From Tyzzerella sp. An114 (GTDB lineage Bacteria > Bacillota > Clostridia > Lachnospirales > Anaerotignaceae): a DNA stretch of 64,000 bases. Shown piece by piece: positions 36,514 through 45,419 of the stretch; position 1 is the first letter of the stretch, and each line of letters starts with the position of its first letter. The stretch covers positions 62,001-126,000 of the forward strand of contig NZ_NFLT01000002.1 in the NCBI RefSeq assembly GCF_002161055.1, written 5' to 3'. Made by a program: the position numbers and the translations under genes. A model generated the notes under the pieces. The model worked only from the letters and a program-made list of their open reading frames with translations. It made no database searches and had not been told where the DNA came from.

Positions 36514-37149
36514 ATGAAAGCTTTTATATTTGACCTTGACGGCACACTTACAGACTCAATGTATGTTTGGGTTAATGCTGATAGAAAATTCCTCGGAAAG
36601 TTTGGAATTGAGCCTGATGACGAGTATAACAGAACAATAACATCTTTAACTTTTACAGAAGGTGTAAATTATATAAAGACAAGATACAATATAGATATGA
36701 CACAGGAAGAAATTATGAATGAACTTTACAATTTGGCTTATGATGAATATGAGAAAAATGTAAATCTCAAAAAAGGTGTCATTGAATTTTTAGATAGACT
36801 AAAAAAACAAGGAATAAAGTTGGGAATAGCTACATCTAGTATAAAAGATATGTGTTATGCAGTTTTAAAAAGACATGATATATTGAAATATTTTGACACT
36901 ATTGTTTTTTCTGATGATGTTGGAGTAAATAAAACTTTTCCAGATATATATATTGAAACTGCAAATAGACTTGGTGAGGACATAAAAAATTGTGTTGTGT
37001 TTGAAGATGTTCCCCATGCAGCTATGGGAGCTAAAAAATCAGGAGCCTTTGTTGTTGGCGTCTATGATGAGTTTTCTGATGATAAAAGGGGAGAAATGGA
37101 AAAAATTTGTGATAAGTATATAGATTCTTTTGATGAGTTTGTATTTTAA
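36514..37149 (+). CDS. HAD-superfamily hydrolase, beta-phosphoglucomutase-like
   Basis: A 211-residue HAD subfamily IA enzyme. Motif I is FDLDGTLTDS (D7, D9), motif II is IATSS, and motif III/IV is the segment KTFPDIYIETANRLG followed by VVFEDVPHAAMGAKKSG. The helical cap between residues 15 and 80 fits phosphoglucomutase or sugar-phosphate phosphatases. Substrate not predictable. A strong GGGAGG precedes the ATG. Monocistronic as far as visible. Confidence 0.85.
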   Translation: MKAFIFDLDGTLTDSMYVWVNADRKFLGKFGIEPDDEYNRTITSLTFTEGVNYIKTRYNIDMTQEEIMNELYNLAYDEYEKNVNLKKGVIEFLDRLKKQGIKLGIATSSIKDMCYAVLKRHDILKYFDTIVFSDDVGVNKTFPDIYIETANRLGEDIKNCVVFEDVPHAAMGAKKSGAFVVGVYDEFSDDKRGEMEKICDKYIDSFDEFVF

Positions 37150-37196
37150 ATAAAGTGTCTCTAATTTAATTTTTTAAAGTATTTTATAATTAGTAC

Positions 37197-37225
37197 TTGA
37201 ATTTAATAATAATATGTGTTATATT
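37197..37225 (+). promoter_or_regulatory. Promoter of the threonine/aspartate-kinase operon
   Basis: TTGAAT (37197-37202), a 17-base spacer and TATATT (37220-37225), about 50 bases before the ACT-protein gene. Confidence 0.65.
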
Positions 37226-37273
37226 CCTTGATGTGACTACAAATGTTTATGTTAGAAATACAGGAGATGCGTT

Positions 37274-37717
37274 ATGAGAGAAGATAAGAATTTTTTTATT
37301 GTAGATAAAAGTGTACTGCCTGAGATTTTTTTAAAGGTAATGGAAGTAAAAAATCTTCTTGAAAGTGGAAAAGAAAAAACAGTCCAGGACGCTGTTGCAA
37401 AGGTTGGTATAAGTAGAAGTGCTTTTTATAAATACAGAGACGCTGTTTATCCTCTATATGAAAACACAAGAGGTAAGACTGTTACTGTATCTGTAAACCT
37501 TGATGATAGCCCAGGTCTTTTATCATCTATACTCAATAGCATTGCCGATGCAGGTGCAAATATTCTTACTATAAATCAGACTATACCTATAAATGGCATA
37601 GCCAATGTTACAATAACAATAGAGACAAATGATATGAAAGGCGATATGAGCACATTTGTCAAAAAGATAGAGTCTATACATGGCGTACAGACATTTAAAA
37701 TAATTGCTAGGGAGTGA
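37274..37717 (+). CDS. ACT-domain protein, PheB/UPF0735 family
   Basis: 147 residues. A helix-turn-helix-like N-terminal half (VQDAVAKVGISRSAFYKYRDAVYP) is joined to an ACT domain from about residue 70 (VTVSVNLDDSPGLLSSILNSIADAGANILTI written as two strands and a helix). ACT domains bind amino acids. Members of this family sit with hom or pheA, and a regulatory or ligand-sensing role is inferred. It is the first gene of the operon with hom, eight bases apart. Confidence 0.88.
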   Translation: MREDKNFFIVDKSVLPEIFLKVMEVKNLLESGKEKTVQDAVAKVGISRSAFYKYRDAVYPLYENTRGKTVTVSVNLDDSPGLLSSILNSIADAGANILTINQTIPINGIANVTITIETNDMKGDMSTFVKKIESIHGVQTFKIIARE

Positions 37718-37725
37718 TTTTATAA

Positions 37726-38952
37726 ATGATAAATATAGCTATAATGGGTTACGGAACAGTTGGTTCCGGTGTTTTTGAAGTAATAAAAAGAAATCAGCAT
37801 ATAGTAAATAAGAAGGCTAGAGAGGAAATTAATGTTAAGTATGTTCTTGACCTTAGAGAATTTCCAGGGCTTCCTGTTGAGAAAGTTCTAACTCATAATA
37901 TAGATGACATTTTAAACGATGACAGTGTTAAGGTTGTTGTTGAAGTTATGGGAGGAGTTGAGCCAGCATATACTTTTGTTAAATCAGCTCTTTTGAAGGG
38001 AAAAAGTGTTGCTACATCAAATAAAGCTCTTGTTGCTGCTCATGGACCTGAGCTCTTACAGATTGCCAGAGAAAAGAACGTAAATTTCTTTTTTGAGGCA
38101 AGTGTAGGAGGCGGTATTCCTATTATAAGACCTTTAAATGAATGTCTTACAGCTGATGATATACTTGAAATATCAGGTATATTAAATGGTACAACAAACT
38201 TTATACTTACAAAAATGGCTAAAGAGGGAAAAGAATTTGGTCAAGTTTTGAAAAAAGCTCAAGAACTTGGATATGCTGAAAAAGACCCTACTGCGGATAT
38301 TGAAGGACATGATGCCTGCCGTAAAATAGCTATACTTTCATCTTTAGCTTTCGGCAAAACTGCCAACTTTGAGGAGATTTATACAGAGGGTATTACAAAT
38401 ATAACAGGAAAAGACATGGAGTATGCAAAAGAACTTGAATGTGAAATAAAACTTGTGGGAACAAGTAAGAAACTTTCAAATGGTATATCTGCTATGGTTG
38501 CTCCTTTTATGTTATCAAAAAATCACCCACTCTCAACAGTTGATGGAGTTTTCAATGCAATATTTGTTAAAGGTAATGTTTTAGGAGATACAATGTATTA
38601 TGGAAGTGGTGCTGGAAGTCTTCCAACTGCTAGTGCTGTTGTATCTGATGTTATTGACGCTGTTCGTCATATGGGAGAAAATGTACATATTGATTGGATA
38701 GATGAAAAACTTGAAATACTTGAGCTTAATTATGTTCCTGTAAAGGCTTTTATACGTGCCGGTGGAGACATTAAGAGAATAAAAACAGAGTCAAAAGTAC
38801 TTTTTGAAGGCTGTGAGTTTGCTGACCTTGATTATGATGATGACGAGGTTGCAATTATAACAGGTCAGGAAACAGAAGGAAGCCTTAAAGAAAAATTAGA
38901 AATATTAAGAAAGGCTGCGGATATAAGAAATGTAATCCGTATGGATGTTTAA
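37726..38952 (+). CDS. hom: Homoserine dehydrogenase
   Basis: A 408-residue enzyme reducing aspartate semialdehyde to homoserine. It has the N-terminal Rossmann GYGTVGSGVFEV, SNKALVAAHG, the catalytic signature SGILNGTTNFILTKM, and AEKDPTADIEGHDACRK. The C-terminal tail (about 345-408) is ACT-like but degenerate, shorter than in threonine-inhibited enzymes. The separate ACT protein encoded just upstream might replace it. thrB starts two bases after the stop. Confidence 0.95.
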   Translation: MINIAIMGYGTVGSGVFEVIKRNQHIVNKKAREEINVKYVLDLREFPGLPVEKVLTHNIDDILNDDSVKVVVEVMGGVEPAYTFVKSALLKGKSVATSNKALVAAHGPELLQIAREKNVNFFFEASVGGGIPIIRPLNECLTADDILEISGILNGTTNFILTKMAKEGKEFGQVLKKAQELGYAEKDPTADIEGHDACRKIAILSSLAFGKTANFEEIYTEGITNITGKDMEYAKELECEIKLVGTSKKLSNGISAMVAPFMLSKNHPLSTVDGVFNAIFVKGNVLGDTMYYGSGAGSLPTASAVVSDVIDAVRHMGENVHIDWIDEKLEILELNYVPVKAFIRAGGDIKRIKTESKVLFEGCEFADLDYDDDEVAIITGQETEGSLKEKLEILRKAADIRNVIRMDV

Positions 38953-38954
38953 TT

Positions 38955-39857
38955 ATGATGCACATAAGAGTGCCTGCAACTTCCGCAAATATGGGTTCTG
39001 GCTTTGACAGTATTGGTATTGCCTTAAAGCTTTATAATCACCTTTGGTTTGAGGAAATTGAAAAAGGCGTTGAAATAGAAGTAAGAAGAAAACAGCTTAT
39101 AAATATTCCTGCTGATAAAACAAACCTTATTTACAGAACAATGGTTGACTTTTATGCAGAGATAGGGAAGGTTATGCCTGGCATAAGACTTATACAGGAG
39201 GATTATATTCCTGTAACAAGAGGTCTTGGAAGTAGTGCCGCTTGTATTGTAGCTGGTCTTATGGCTGCAAATCATCTTTCTGGCTGTAACTATACAAAAG
39301 ATGATTTAGCACAGATTGCTGCTAAAATTGAAGGACACCCTGACAACTCAAATCCTGCTCTTTTAGGTGGAATGGTTGTAGGTGCTCTTGACACAAACGA
39401 GATGAGATATGTTAAAATAGGAGTACCGGAAGAATTAAGATTTGCTATTATGGTTCCGGATTTCCCAATATCAACTTCAGCTTCCAGAGGTGTTTTGCCT
39501 GATGAAATATCAAGACAAGATGCCATATTTAATTCATCAAGAACGGGGCTTTTAGTTGCCTCAATGATGACTGGAAACATAGATAATTTAAGAATGGCTA
39601 TGGATGACAAACTTCATCAGCCATACAGAAGACAGCTTATACCTGAAATGGAGCGTATATTTAAAGCTTCAAAGGGTTATGGTGCTGTTGGCGCATATTT
39701 AAGTGGTGCTGGTTCTACACTTATGGCTGTTCTCACAGAGGATAAAGCCACAGAGTTTGAACATAAAATGTCTGCATACCTAAATTCAATGCCTCATGAG
39801 TGGCAATTAACACTTCTTGAGCCTGACATAGATGGTGCAACAATTATTTCAGAATAA
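38955..39857 (+). CDS. thrB: Homoserine kinase
   Basis: A 300-residue GHMP kinase phosphorylating homoserine for threonine synthesis. It has the N-terminal VPATSANMGSGFDS, the ATP loop RGLGSSAACIVAG and the C-terminal GAYLSGAGSTLMA. There is little ribosome-binding sequence before the ATG, two bases after hom, so translation is probably coupled. thrC is not in this operon. Confidence 0.95.
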   Translation: MMHIRVPATSANMGSGFDSIGIALKLYNHLWFEEIEKGVEIEVRRKQLINIPADKTNLIYRTMVDFYAEIGKVMPGIRLIQEDYIPVTRGLGSSAACIVAGLMAANHLSGCNYTKDDLAQIAAKIEGHPDNSNPALLGGMVVGALDTNEMRYVKIGVPEELRFAIMVPDFPISTSASRGVLPDEISRQDAIFNSSRTGLLVASMMTGNIDNLRMAMDDKLHQPYRRQLIPEMERIFKASKGYGAVGAYLSGAGSTLMAVLTEDKATEFEHKMSAYLNSMPHEWQLTLLEPDIDGATIISE

Positions 39858-39873
39858 ACGGGGGGATACTAAA

Positions 39874-41097
39874 TTGTTAATAGTACAAAAATACGGCGGT
39901 AGTTCCGTAGCTAACGCAGAAAGAATTTTCAATGTTGCAAAAAGAATTATTGAAGCTTATGATGAAGGAAACGACATGGTAGTTGTATTATCTGCACAGG
40001 GTGATACTACTGATGAACTTATAGAAAAAGCAGCAGAAATTAATCCAAATGCTTCAAGAAGGGAAATGGATATGCTCCTCTCAACAGGAGAACAGCAGTC
40101 TGTTGCTCTTATGGCTATGGCTATAAATGCTCTTGGAAGAAATGCAATATCATTAAATGCTTTCCAGGTTGGAATTGATACAAACTCTAATTACAGCAAT
40201 GCCAGAATTAAAACAATAAGCACAGAAAGAATTAACCTTGAACTTGAGAAAAAGAACATTGTTATAGTTACAGGTTTCCAAGGTGTAAATAAATATGATG
40301 ATGTTACTACATTAGGTAGAGGTGGCTCTGATACTTCTGCTGTTGCTCTTGCTGCAAAACTTCACGCTGATATATGTGAAATATACACAGACGTTGATGG
40401 TGTTTACACAGCAGACCCTAGAGTAGTTAAATCAGCTATGAAACTTGATGAAATCAGCTACGATGAAATGCTTGAACTTGCTTCACTTGGTGCAAAAGTT
40501 CTTCATAATCGTTCAGTTGAACTTGCTAAAAAATACAATGTTAAATTAGTTGTTCGCTCAAGTCTTACAAGAGCAGAAGGAACAGTAGTTAAGGAGGAAA
40601 CAAACGTGGAAAAAATGCTTATTAGCGGTGTCGCTTCAGATAAAGATGTATCTAGAATATCAGTAATTGGAATTGAGGACGTTCCAGGAAAGGCTTTTGC
40701 TTTATTCTCATTACTTGCTAAAGAAAAAATCAGTGTAGATATTATTCTTCAGTCTATTGGACGTGATAATACAAAAGATATTTCATTTACAGTAGCAAAA
40801 TCAGACTTACAGCGTACTCTTGATGTTCTTGAAGAAAATAAAGAGAGACTTGGAGTTAAAGAGATTACACATAAAGACAATATTGCAAAACTTTCAGTTG
40901 TAGGTGCTGGAATGGCTACAAACCCAGGTGTTGCAAGTCTTATGTTCGAAGCTCTCTATGATGCAGGCGTTAACATCAATATGATTTCAACATCAGAAAT
41001 TAAAATTTCCGTTCTTATTGATGAAAAAGATGTTGATGATGCTATGGTAGCTGTTCACGACAAATTTAAAGATGCTACAAAGAACTTTAGAAACTAA
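39874..41097 (+). CDS. lysC: Aspartate kinase (alpha subunit)
   Basis: A 407-residue enzyme making aspartyl phosphate for lysine, diaminopimelate, threonine and methionine. It has the N-terminal VQKYGGSSVANAERI, GFQGVNKYDDVTTLGRGGSD and YTDVDGVYTADPR, and tandem ACT domains in the last 160 residues. The start is a TTG at 39874 after GGGGGGAT; the longer frame to 39832 would overlap thrB and adds no family sequence. The length and an internal start (next entry) match the Bacillus aspartokinase II type with alpha and beta chains. Confidence 0.93.
   Translation: MLIVQKYGGSSVANAERIFNVAKRIIEAYDEGNDMVVVLSAQGDTTDELIEKAAEINPNASRREMDMLLSTGEQQSVALMAMAINALGRNAISLNAFQVGIDTNSNYSNARIKTISTERINLELEKKNIVIVTGFQGVNKYDDVTTLGRGGSDTSAVALAAKLHADICEIYTDVDGVYTADPRVVKSAMKLDEISYDEMLELASLGAKVLHNRSVELAKKYNVKLVVRSSLTRAEGTVVKEETNVEKMLISGVASDKDVSRISVIGIEDVPGKAFALFSLLAKEKISVDIILQSIGRDNTKDISFTVAKSDLQRTLDVLEENKERLGVKEITHKDNIAKLSVVGAGMATNPGVASLMFEALYDAGVNINMISTSEIKISVLIDEKDVDDAMVAVHDKFKDATKNFRN
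40606..41097 (+). CDS. lysC: Aspartate kinase beta subunit from an internal in-frame start (inferred)
   Basis: A perfect AAGGAGG (40591-40597) lies inside lysC, eight bases before an in-frame GTG at codon 245 (VEKMLISGV...). The product would be 163 residues, almost only the two ACT domains. Bacillus subtilis aspartokinase II likewise makes a beta subunit of about this size from an internal start, forming an alpha2-beta2 enzyme. An ATG at 40615 is the alternative start. Translation is inferred, not shown. Confidence 0.65.
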   Translation: MEKMLISGVASDKDVSRISVIGIEDVPGKAFALFSLLAKEKISVDIILQSIGRDNTKDISFTVAKSDLQRTLDVLEENKERLGVKEITHKDNIAKLSVVGAGMATNPGVASLMFEALYDAGVNINMISTSEIKISVLIDEKDVDDAMVAVHDKFKDATKNFRN

Positions 41098-41108
41098 TTA
41101 ATACATAT

Positions 41109-41143
41109 AAAAAAAGGCTGTCCTATATGGACAGCTTTTTTAT
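41109..41143. terminator. Bidirectional terminator after lysC
   Basis: GCTGTCC pairs with GGACAGC (41117-41123 with 41129-41135), flanked by A and T runs. It abuts the stop codon of the convergent peptidase gene. Confidence 0.9.
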
Positions 41144-41908
41144 TTAATTGTTTTCTATAATCCAATAGGAACCACCTATTGTAGTGCTGTATTTTGTTTC
41201 AGATGCTATTGTTTCAAAATTCCATAATCGTTCTGTATTTTTAATACTGTTAGGGTCTGCTATTGTCACTTTTTCATTTTCATCAATTCCACAAAGTATT
41301 AAGAAATGTCCGCTTTTTGTAAAGTGTCCACTTCCCATAAGAGCAATTATATATTTACCTTCATATAATGCAGATTTTACGTCATCAGAGCTGTTTGTTA
41401 TTGTATAAGAAAGTCCGAAATTTTCAAGGGCTGCTCCTATAAGTGTATGATAACTGCCAGAGCTTTTACTGTAATAACCATTATTATAAGACCAGTCTGC
41501 CATTTCTTTTGGATTTATTTGTGTGTCTGTCAAAGATGAAATAACCATTGCAGTTACAGTAGGTCCACAGCCTGTATCTTTTATAAGGTCTGATGTTCCA
41601 TAATATTCGTTACCCCAATTTTCATCAGTTTGACTATAATATATAAAACCTTCTGGAAGTTCTGATTTTTCAAAAGTTAATAGTGAAAGAGGATTTGCCG
41701 TTCCCGAAACTTTTAAAAATACTATAAAAATTGTAGTATATAAAATTAGTCTTATAAATGCACCAAACTTTCTTTTTTTGAATATAAAATGATAAATTTG
41801 TGTTGTTATCAATAAAAAAATAATTAATAATATTGCTTGTTTTATAAATCTTGTTAATTTTAAAAAGTCTGTAAAATGTATAAATTCAATAAATTCCGTA
41901 AATATCAT
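41144..41908 (-). CDS. C39-like papain-fold peptidase, membrane-anchored
   Basis: 254 residues. Two hydrophobic helices within the first 75 residues (ILLIIFLLITTQIYHFIF and IRLILYTTIFIVFLKVSG) anchor an outward-facing domain. The catalytic cysteine lies in TGCGPTVTAMV, the histidine in SGHFLILCG and the acidic partner in IADPNS, the pattern of C39-like (peptidase_C39_2) proteins. Such proteins cleave peptides or wall cross-links, but no target is visible. GGGGGG precedes the ATG. Single gene. Confidence 0.8.
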   Translation of the reverse strand: MIFTEFIEFIHFTDFLKLTRFIKQAILLIIFLLITTQIYHFIFKKRKFGAFIRLILYTTIFIVFLKVSGTANPLSLLTFEKSELPEGFIYYSQTDENWGNEYYGTSDLIKDTGCGPTVTAMVISSLTDTQINPKEMADWSYNNGYYSKSSGSYHTLIGAALENFGLSYTITNSSDDVKSALYEGKYIIALMGSGHFTKSGHFLILCGIDENEKVTIADPNSIKNTERLWNFETIASETKYSTTIGGSYWIIENN

Positions 41909-42004
41909 AAATATACCCCCCGATTACATCATATGGAAAATATAACATATCAATTTGAAGTATTTATAAAAAATATCTGTCGACTTTATTAAGAAGTTAT
42001 ATAT

Positions 42005-42056
42005 AAAAAGAGCAGATAAAAATATTTTTGGTTTGAATATTTTTATCTGCTCTTTA
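42005..42056 (-). terminator. Terminator of the LysO-type gene pair
   Basis: The long stem AAAGAGCAGATAAAAATATT/AATATTTTTATCTGCTCTTT stands just after the second exporter gene on the minus strand. On that strand a run of T follows. Confidence 0.85.
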
Positions 42057-42059
42057 TGT

Positions 42060-42659
42060 TTAAAATAAATTAAAAAAGAAGTTTATAAGTATAGGAACAA
42101 CAGCGGAGCATATAACACCGTTTATGACAGCCATAACAGCCACATCAGCACTTGTATATTTTATGAGCATTGGAAGGGTTGTATCTTCACTTGTAGCTGC
42201 TGCCGGAGCTATTGCTGTATATTTATTAAAATGTTTTGCCACAAAAGGTATTGAAAGGAATGAGAAAAGCTCTCGCATTATGTTGCTTAAAAATGCCAAA
42301 GTTCCAAGTTGTGCTCCGCCTAAATTTGTTAAGAGAACACCTGAAAGACTGTACCAGCCAAGACCTGAGGCTATTGATAAACTTTCATTTAAAGGCATTT
42401 TTAAAACTATACTACAAACAATACCGCCAAATATTGAACCTATTATTATTCCGAAAGGTATTATTATTATTTTTACATGATATTCTTTTAATTTTCTGAA
42501 TACTTGCTTGTTTGTTCCAACACTTATTCCTACTGCAAACATGAGTATGTATAAAGCATAATCGGATATATGTGAAAACATATTTATAACATTTACATCA
42601 AAAACAAATTGTCCACATAAAACTCCTGCAACAAGACTTATTAAAGCTATTATTATCAT
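42060..42659 (-). CDS. LysO-type exporter, C-terminal half (separate gene)
   Basis: A 199-residue membrane protein of five to six helices matching the second part of LysO (DUF340), the L-lysine exporter. The conserved loops GLGWYSLSGVLLTNLGG and APAAATSEDTTLPMLIKYT hold the polar and acidic residues characteristic of the family. It overlaps the preceding gene by ATGA. The pair together is about as long as E. coli LysO (one chain near 300 residues). Substrate inferred from family only; no lysine riboswitch is visible. Confidence 0.8.
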   Translation of the reverse strand: MIIIALISLVAGVLCGQFVFDVNVINMFSHISDYALYILMFAVGISVGTNKQVFRKLKEYHVKIIIIPFGIIIGSIFGGIVCSIVLKMPLNESLSIASGLGWYSLSGVLLTNLGGAQLGTLAFLSNIMRELFSFLSIPFVAKHFNKYTAIAPAAATSEDTTLPMLIKYTSADVAVMAVINGVICSAVVPILINFFFNLF

Positions 42660-42937
42660 TTTTTATCACCCGTTTTTTTGTCCAAAAATTTTTTTGTTAG
42701 AATATACACAGGAATAATTGAAAATATTATAGGTATAATTGAAAAAGCAATACTTTTTATTCCAAGAGTATAAAGCTCCGAAAAAAATTCTGGTCTACTT
42801 CCCAATGATACACCCATTGAAAATATTAAAAGTGCAGTACATAAAGTTTGTACAAGACTGTTTATACCTGAATATTTTTCGTTAAAATATTTATAACCTA
42901 TAAAAATTCCTACTGACATTATTATAAGAATATCCAT
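42656..42937 (-). CDS. LysO-type exporter, N-terminal part (DUF340)
   Basis: A 93-residue membrane protein of about three helices (DILIIMSVGIFIGYKYF; LVQTLCTALLIFSMGVSLG; FSIIPIIFSIIPVYIL), matching the first part of LysO-type exporters. It has a strong AAGGAGG before the ATG at 42937, so it is a true gene and not a frameshifted start. It is translated in coupled fashion with the longer half. Both probably assemble into one transporter. Confidence 0.8.
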   Translation of the reverse strand: MDILIIMSVGIFIGYKYFNEKYSGINSLVQTLCTALLIFSMGVSLGSRPEFFSELYTLGIKSIAFSIIPIIFSIIPVYILTKKFLDKKTGDKK

Positions 42938-43062
42938 AAAGACAAAACACCTCCTTTTAAAAACACAAACAATAATATATCATATTTTGATAATCTAAAA
43001 AAGATTGTTTTGTATTTTTAGGTCATATTTGTAAAACTTTTGATACATAAATGTAAAAATGC

Positions 43063-43090
43063 TTGACAGCTTTTTTTAATGTGATATAAT
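43063..43090 (+). promoter_or_regulatory. Promoter of thrS
   Basis: TTGACA (43063-43068), a 16-base spacer and TATAAT (43085-43090). Confidence 0.85.
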
Positions 43091-43109
43091 AACGTCATTA
43101 ATATATATT

Positions 43110-43363
43110 TTAAATGCGTTGATGAGGACAGTAGGCTGTCAAGTATCTTTCAGAGAGGGAATACAGTTTTATTTTTTAATAAAACTGGTGTGAGTATTCC
43201 TATTTACGATAGTTCGAAGACCACCTCGGAGTGACTTTAAAAAAGTCCGTATGACTGCGTTAAAGTCTTTAATTAAGTGGTTTTTACAATCAGGGTGGAA
43301 CCGCGGGAATATTATACTCTCGTCCCTTTTTATTTTATTAAATAAGGTATGAGAGTTTTTTTT
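43110..43363 (+). promoter_or_regulatory. T-box riboswitch upstream of thrS
   Basis: Leader sensing uncharged tRNA-Thr. The 5' part has the common GATGAGGACAGTA. A candidate specifier ACC (43220-43222; another ACC follows at once) lies in CGAAGACCACC. The T-box core GGGTGGAACCGCGG is at 43293-43306. A terminator follows, and the first thrS codon is at 43398. Confidence 0.93.
43316..43363 (+). terminator. Regulated terminator of the thrS T-box
   Basis: ACTCTC and CCTT (from 43316) pair with AAGG and GAGAGT (to 43356), followed by eight or nine T residues. Confidence 0.8.
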
Positions 43364-43397
43364 ATTGGGATTTTTAATTTTGAAAGGAGAAAATAAA

Positions 43398-45308
43398 ATG
43401 ATTAAGGTAACACTTAAAGACGGAGTTGTAAAAGAATATGAAAATGCAATCTCTGTTCTTGACATTGCAAAAAGTATAAGCGAAGGACTTGCAAGAAATG
43501 CTTGCTGTGGTATCGTTGACGGAGAAACACAGGACCTTCGTTTTGTTGTAGATAAAGACTCAGAAGTAAGTATTTGTACATTTGATGATGAAGAAGGAAA
43601 GAGAGCTTTCCGTCACACAGCTTCTCATATTATGGCTCAGGCTATAAAAAGACTCTATCCTGAAACAAAACTTGCCATAGGACCTGCTATTGCAGACGGT
43701 TTCTATTATGATTTTGATAGACCTACACCATTTACACCGGAAGAACTTACAGCTATTGAAAAAGAAATGAAAGATATAGTAAAAGAAAATCTTCCACTTG
43801 AAAAATTTGAACTTCCAAGAGCAGAAGCTATCAAACTTATGGAAGAAAAAGAAGAACCATACAAAGTTGAGCTTATAAACGACCTTCCAGAAGACGCTGT
43901 AATTTCATTCTATAAACAGGGTGAATACGTTGACCTTTGTGCAGGACCTCACCTTATGAGCACAAAACCAGTTAAAGCATTTAAACTTACATCTGTTGCT
44001 GGTGCTTATTGGAGAGGAAATGAAAAGAATAAAATGCTCTCAAGAATTTACGGTACAGCTTACACAAAAGCTGCTGACCTTGACGCATACCTTAACATGA
44101 TTGAGGAAGCTAAAAAACGTGACCACAGAAAACTTGGTAAAGAATTACAGCTCTTTGCACTTCTTGATGAAGGCCCAGGTTTCCCATTCTTCCTTCCAAA
44201 GGGTATGGTTGTTAAAAATACACTTCTCGACTACTGGAGAGAAATTCATAAAAAAGCTGGATACGTTGAAGTTTCAACACCTATCATATTAAGTAGACAG
44301 CTTTGGGAAACAAGCGGTCACTGGGACCACTACAAAGACAATATGTATACAACAATAATTGATGAACAGGATTTTGCTATCAAACCTATGAACTGTCCTG
44401 GTGGTATGCTTGTATACAAACAGAATATGCACTCATACAGAGACCTTCCATTAAGAGTTGGTGAAATTGGTCTTGTTCACAGACATGAAAAATCAGGTGC
44501 TTTACATGGTCTTATGCGTGTTCGTTGCTTCAATCAGGACGATGCTCATATATTCATGACAGAAGAACAGATTAAAGACGAAATAAGCGGAGTAATCAAA
44601 CTTATTGACAGTGTTTACAGTCTTTTCGGATTTAAGTATCATATAGAGCTTTCAACAAGACCAGAAGACAGTATGGGTTCTGATGAGGCTTGGGAAATTG
44701 CTACAAATGGTCTTAGAGATGCCCTTAATGAAAACGGAATTGAGTATGTTGTAAATGAGGGTGACGGTGCATTCTATGGTCCTAAGATTGACTTCCACCT
44801 TGAAGACTCTCTTGGAAGAACATGGCAGTGTGGTACAATACAGCTTGATATGCAGATGCCTGAAAGATTTGAACTTGAATATACAGCTGCTGACGGAACA
44901 AAGAAGAGACCAGTTATGATACACAGAGTTTGCTTCGGTTCTATTGAAAGATTTATCGGTATATTAATAGAGCACTTTGCAGGACAGTTCCCAACATGGC
45001 TTGCTCCTGTTCAGGTTAAAGTTCTTCCTATATCTGAAAAATTTGAAGATTATGCAAAATCTGTTGCTGACAGACTTGATGCTGAAGGTATTAGAGTTGA
45101 AACAGATAACAGAGCTGAAAAAATTGGATACAAAATCAGAGAGGCTAGAAACGAAAGAGTTCCTTATATCATCGTTGTTGGTGAAAAAGATAAAGAAGCT
45201 GGAAAAGTTTCACTTCGTTCAAGAACTAATGGTGAAGAAGGACAGTTTGACCTTGATGATGTTATCGCAAGAGTTAAAGAAGAAATCAAAACAAGAGCTA
45301 ACAACTAA
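43398..45308 (+). CDS. thrS: Threonyl-tRNA synthetase
   Basis: A 636-residue class II synthetase. The chain runs TGS domain (1-62), editing domain (FRHTASHIMAQAIKRLYPE with the zinc-like HxxxH), catalytic core with motif 2 (RHEKSGALHGLMRVR) and zinc ligands in KPMNCPGG, and the anticodon domain with VQVKVLPIS. The start at 43398 follows AAAGGAGA; a longer frame to 43365 overlaps the terminator. Controlled by the T-box. Confidence 0.97.
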   Translation: MIKVTLKDGVVKEYENAISVLDIAKSISEGLARNACCGIVDGETQDLRFVVDKDSEVSICTFDDEEGKRAFRHTASHIMAQAIKRLYPETKLAIGPAIADGFYYDFDRPTPFTPEELTAIEKEMKDIVKENLPLEKFELPRAEAIKLMEEKEEPYKVELINDLPEDAVISFYKQGEYVDLCAGPHLMSTKPVKAFKLTSVAGAYWRGNEKNKMLSRIYGTAYTKAADLDAYLNMIEEAKKRDHRKLGKELQLFALLDEGPGFPFFLPKGMVVKNTLLDYWREIHKKAGYVEVSTPIILSRQLWETSGHWDHYKDNMYTTIIDEQDFAIKPMNCPGGMLVYKQNMHSYRDLPLRVGEIGLVHRHEKSGALHGLMRVRCFNQDDAHIFMTEEQIKDEISGVIKLIDSVYSLFGFKYHIELSTRPEDSMGSDEAWEIATNGLRDALNENGIEYVVNEGDGAFYGPKIDFHLEDSLGRTWQCGTIQLDMQMPERFELEYTAADGTKKRPVMIHRVCFGSIERFIGILIEHFAGQFPTWLAPVQVKVLPISEKFEDYAKSVADRLDAEGIRVETDNRAEKIGYKIREARNERVPYIIVVGEKDKEAGKVSLRSRTNGEEGQFDLDDVIARVKEEIKTRANN

Positions 45309-45321
45309 TTGTTTAAAAGAG

Positions 45322-45350
45322 GGCAGACAGTTTTTGCTGTCTGCCTGATT
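45322..45350 (+). terminator. Terminator after thrS
   Basis: The nine-pair stem GGCAGACAG/CTGTCTGCC with a TTTTTG loop is followed by a weaker TGATTTT tail. Confidence 0.75.
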
Positions 45351-45384
45351 TTAAAAATATATTCTTGATTAGTATAAAAATGTG

Positions 45385-45413
45385 TTGACACATAATTTTT
45401 TGTGTGGTATACT
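45385..45413 (+). promoter_or_regulatory. Promoter of infC-rpmI-rplT
   Basis: TTGACA (45385-45390), a 17-base spacer and TATACT (45408-45413). Confidence 0.85.
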
Positions 45414-45419
45414 ATCTCA

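Noticed and set aside
43169-43465. 98-residue minus-strand frame over the thrS leader
   Set aside because: It is antisense to the T-box RNA and the start of thrS, with no ribosome-binding site.
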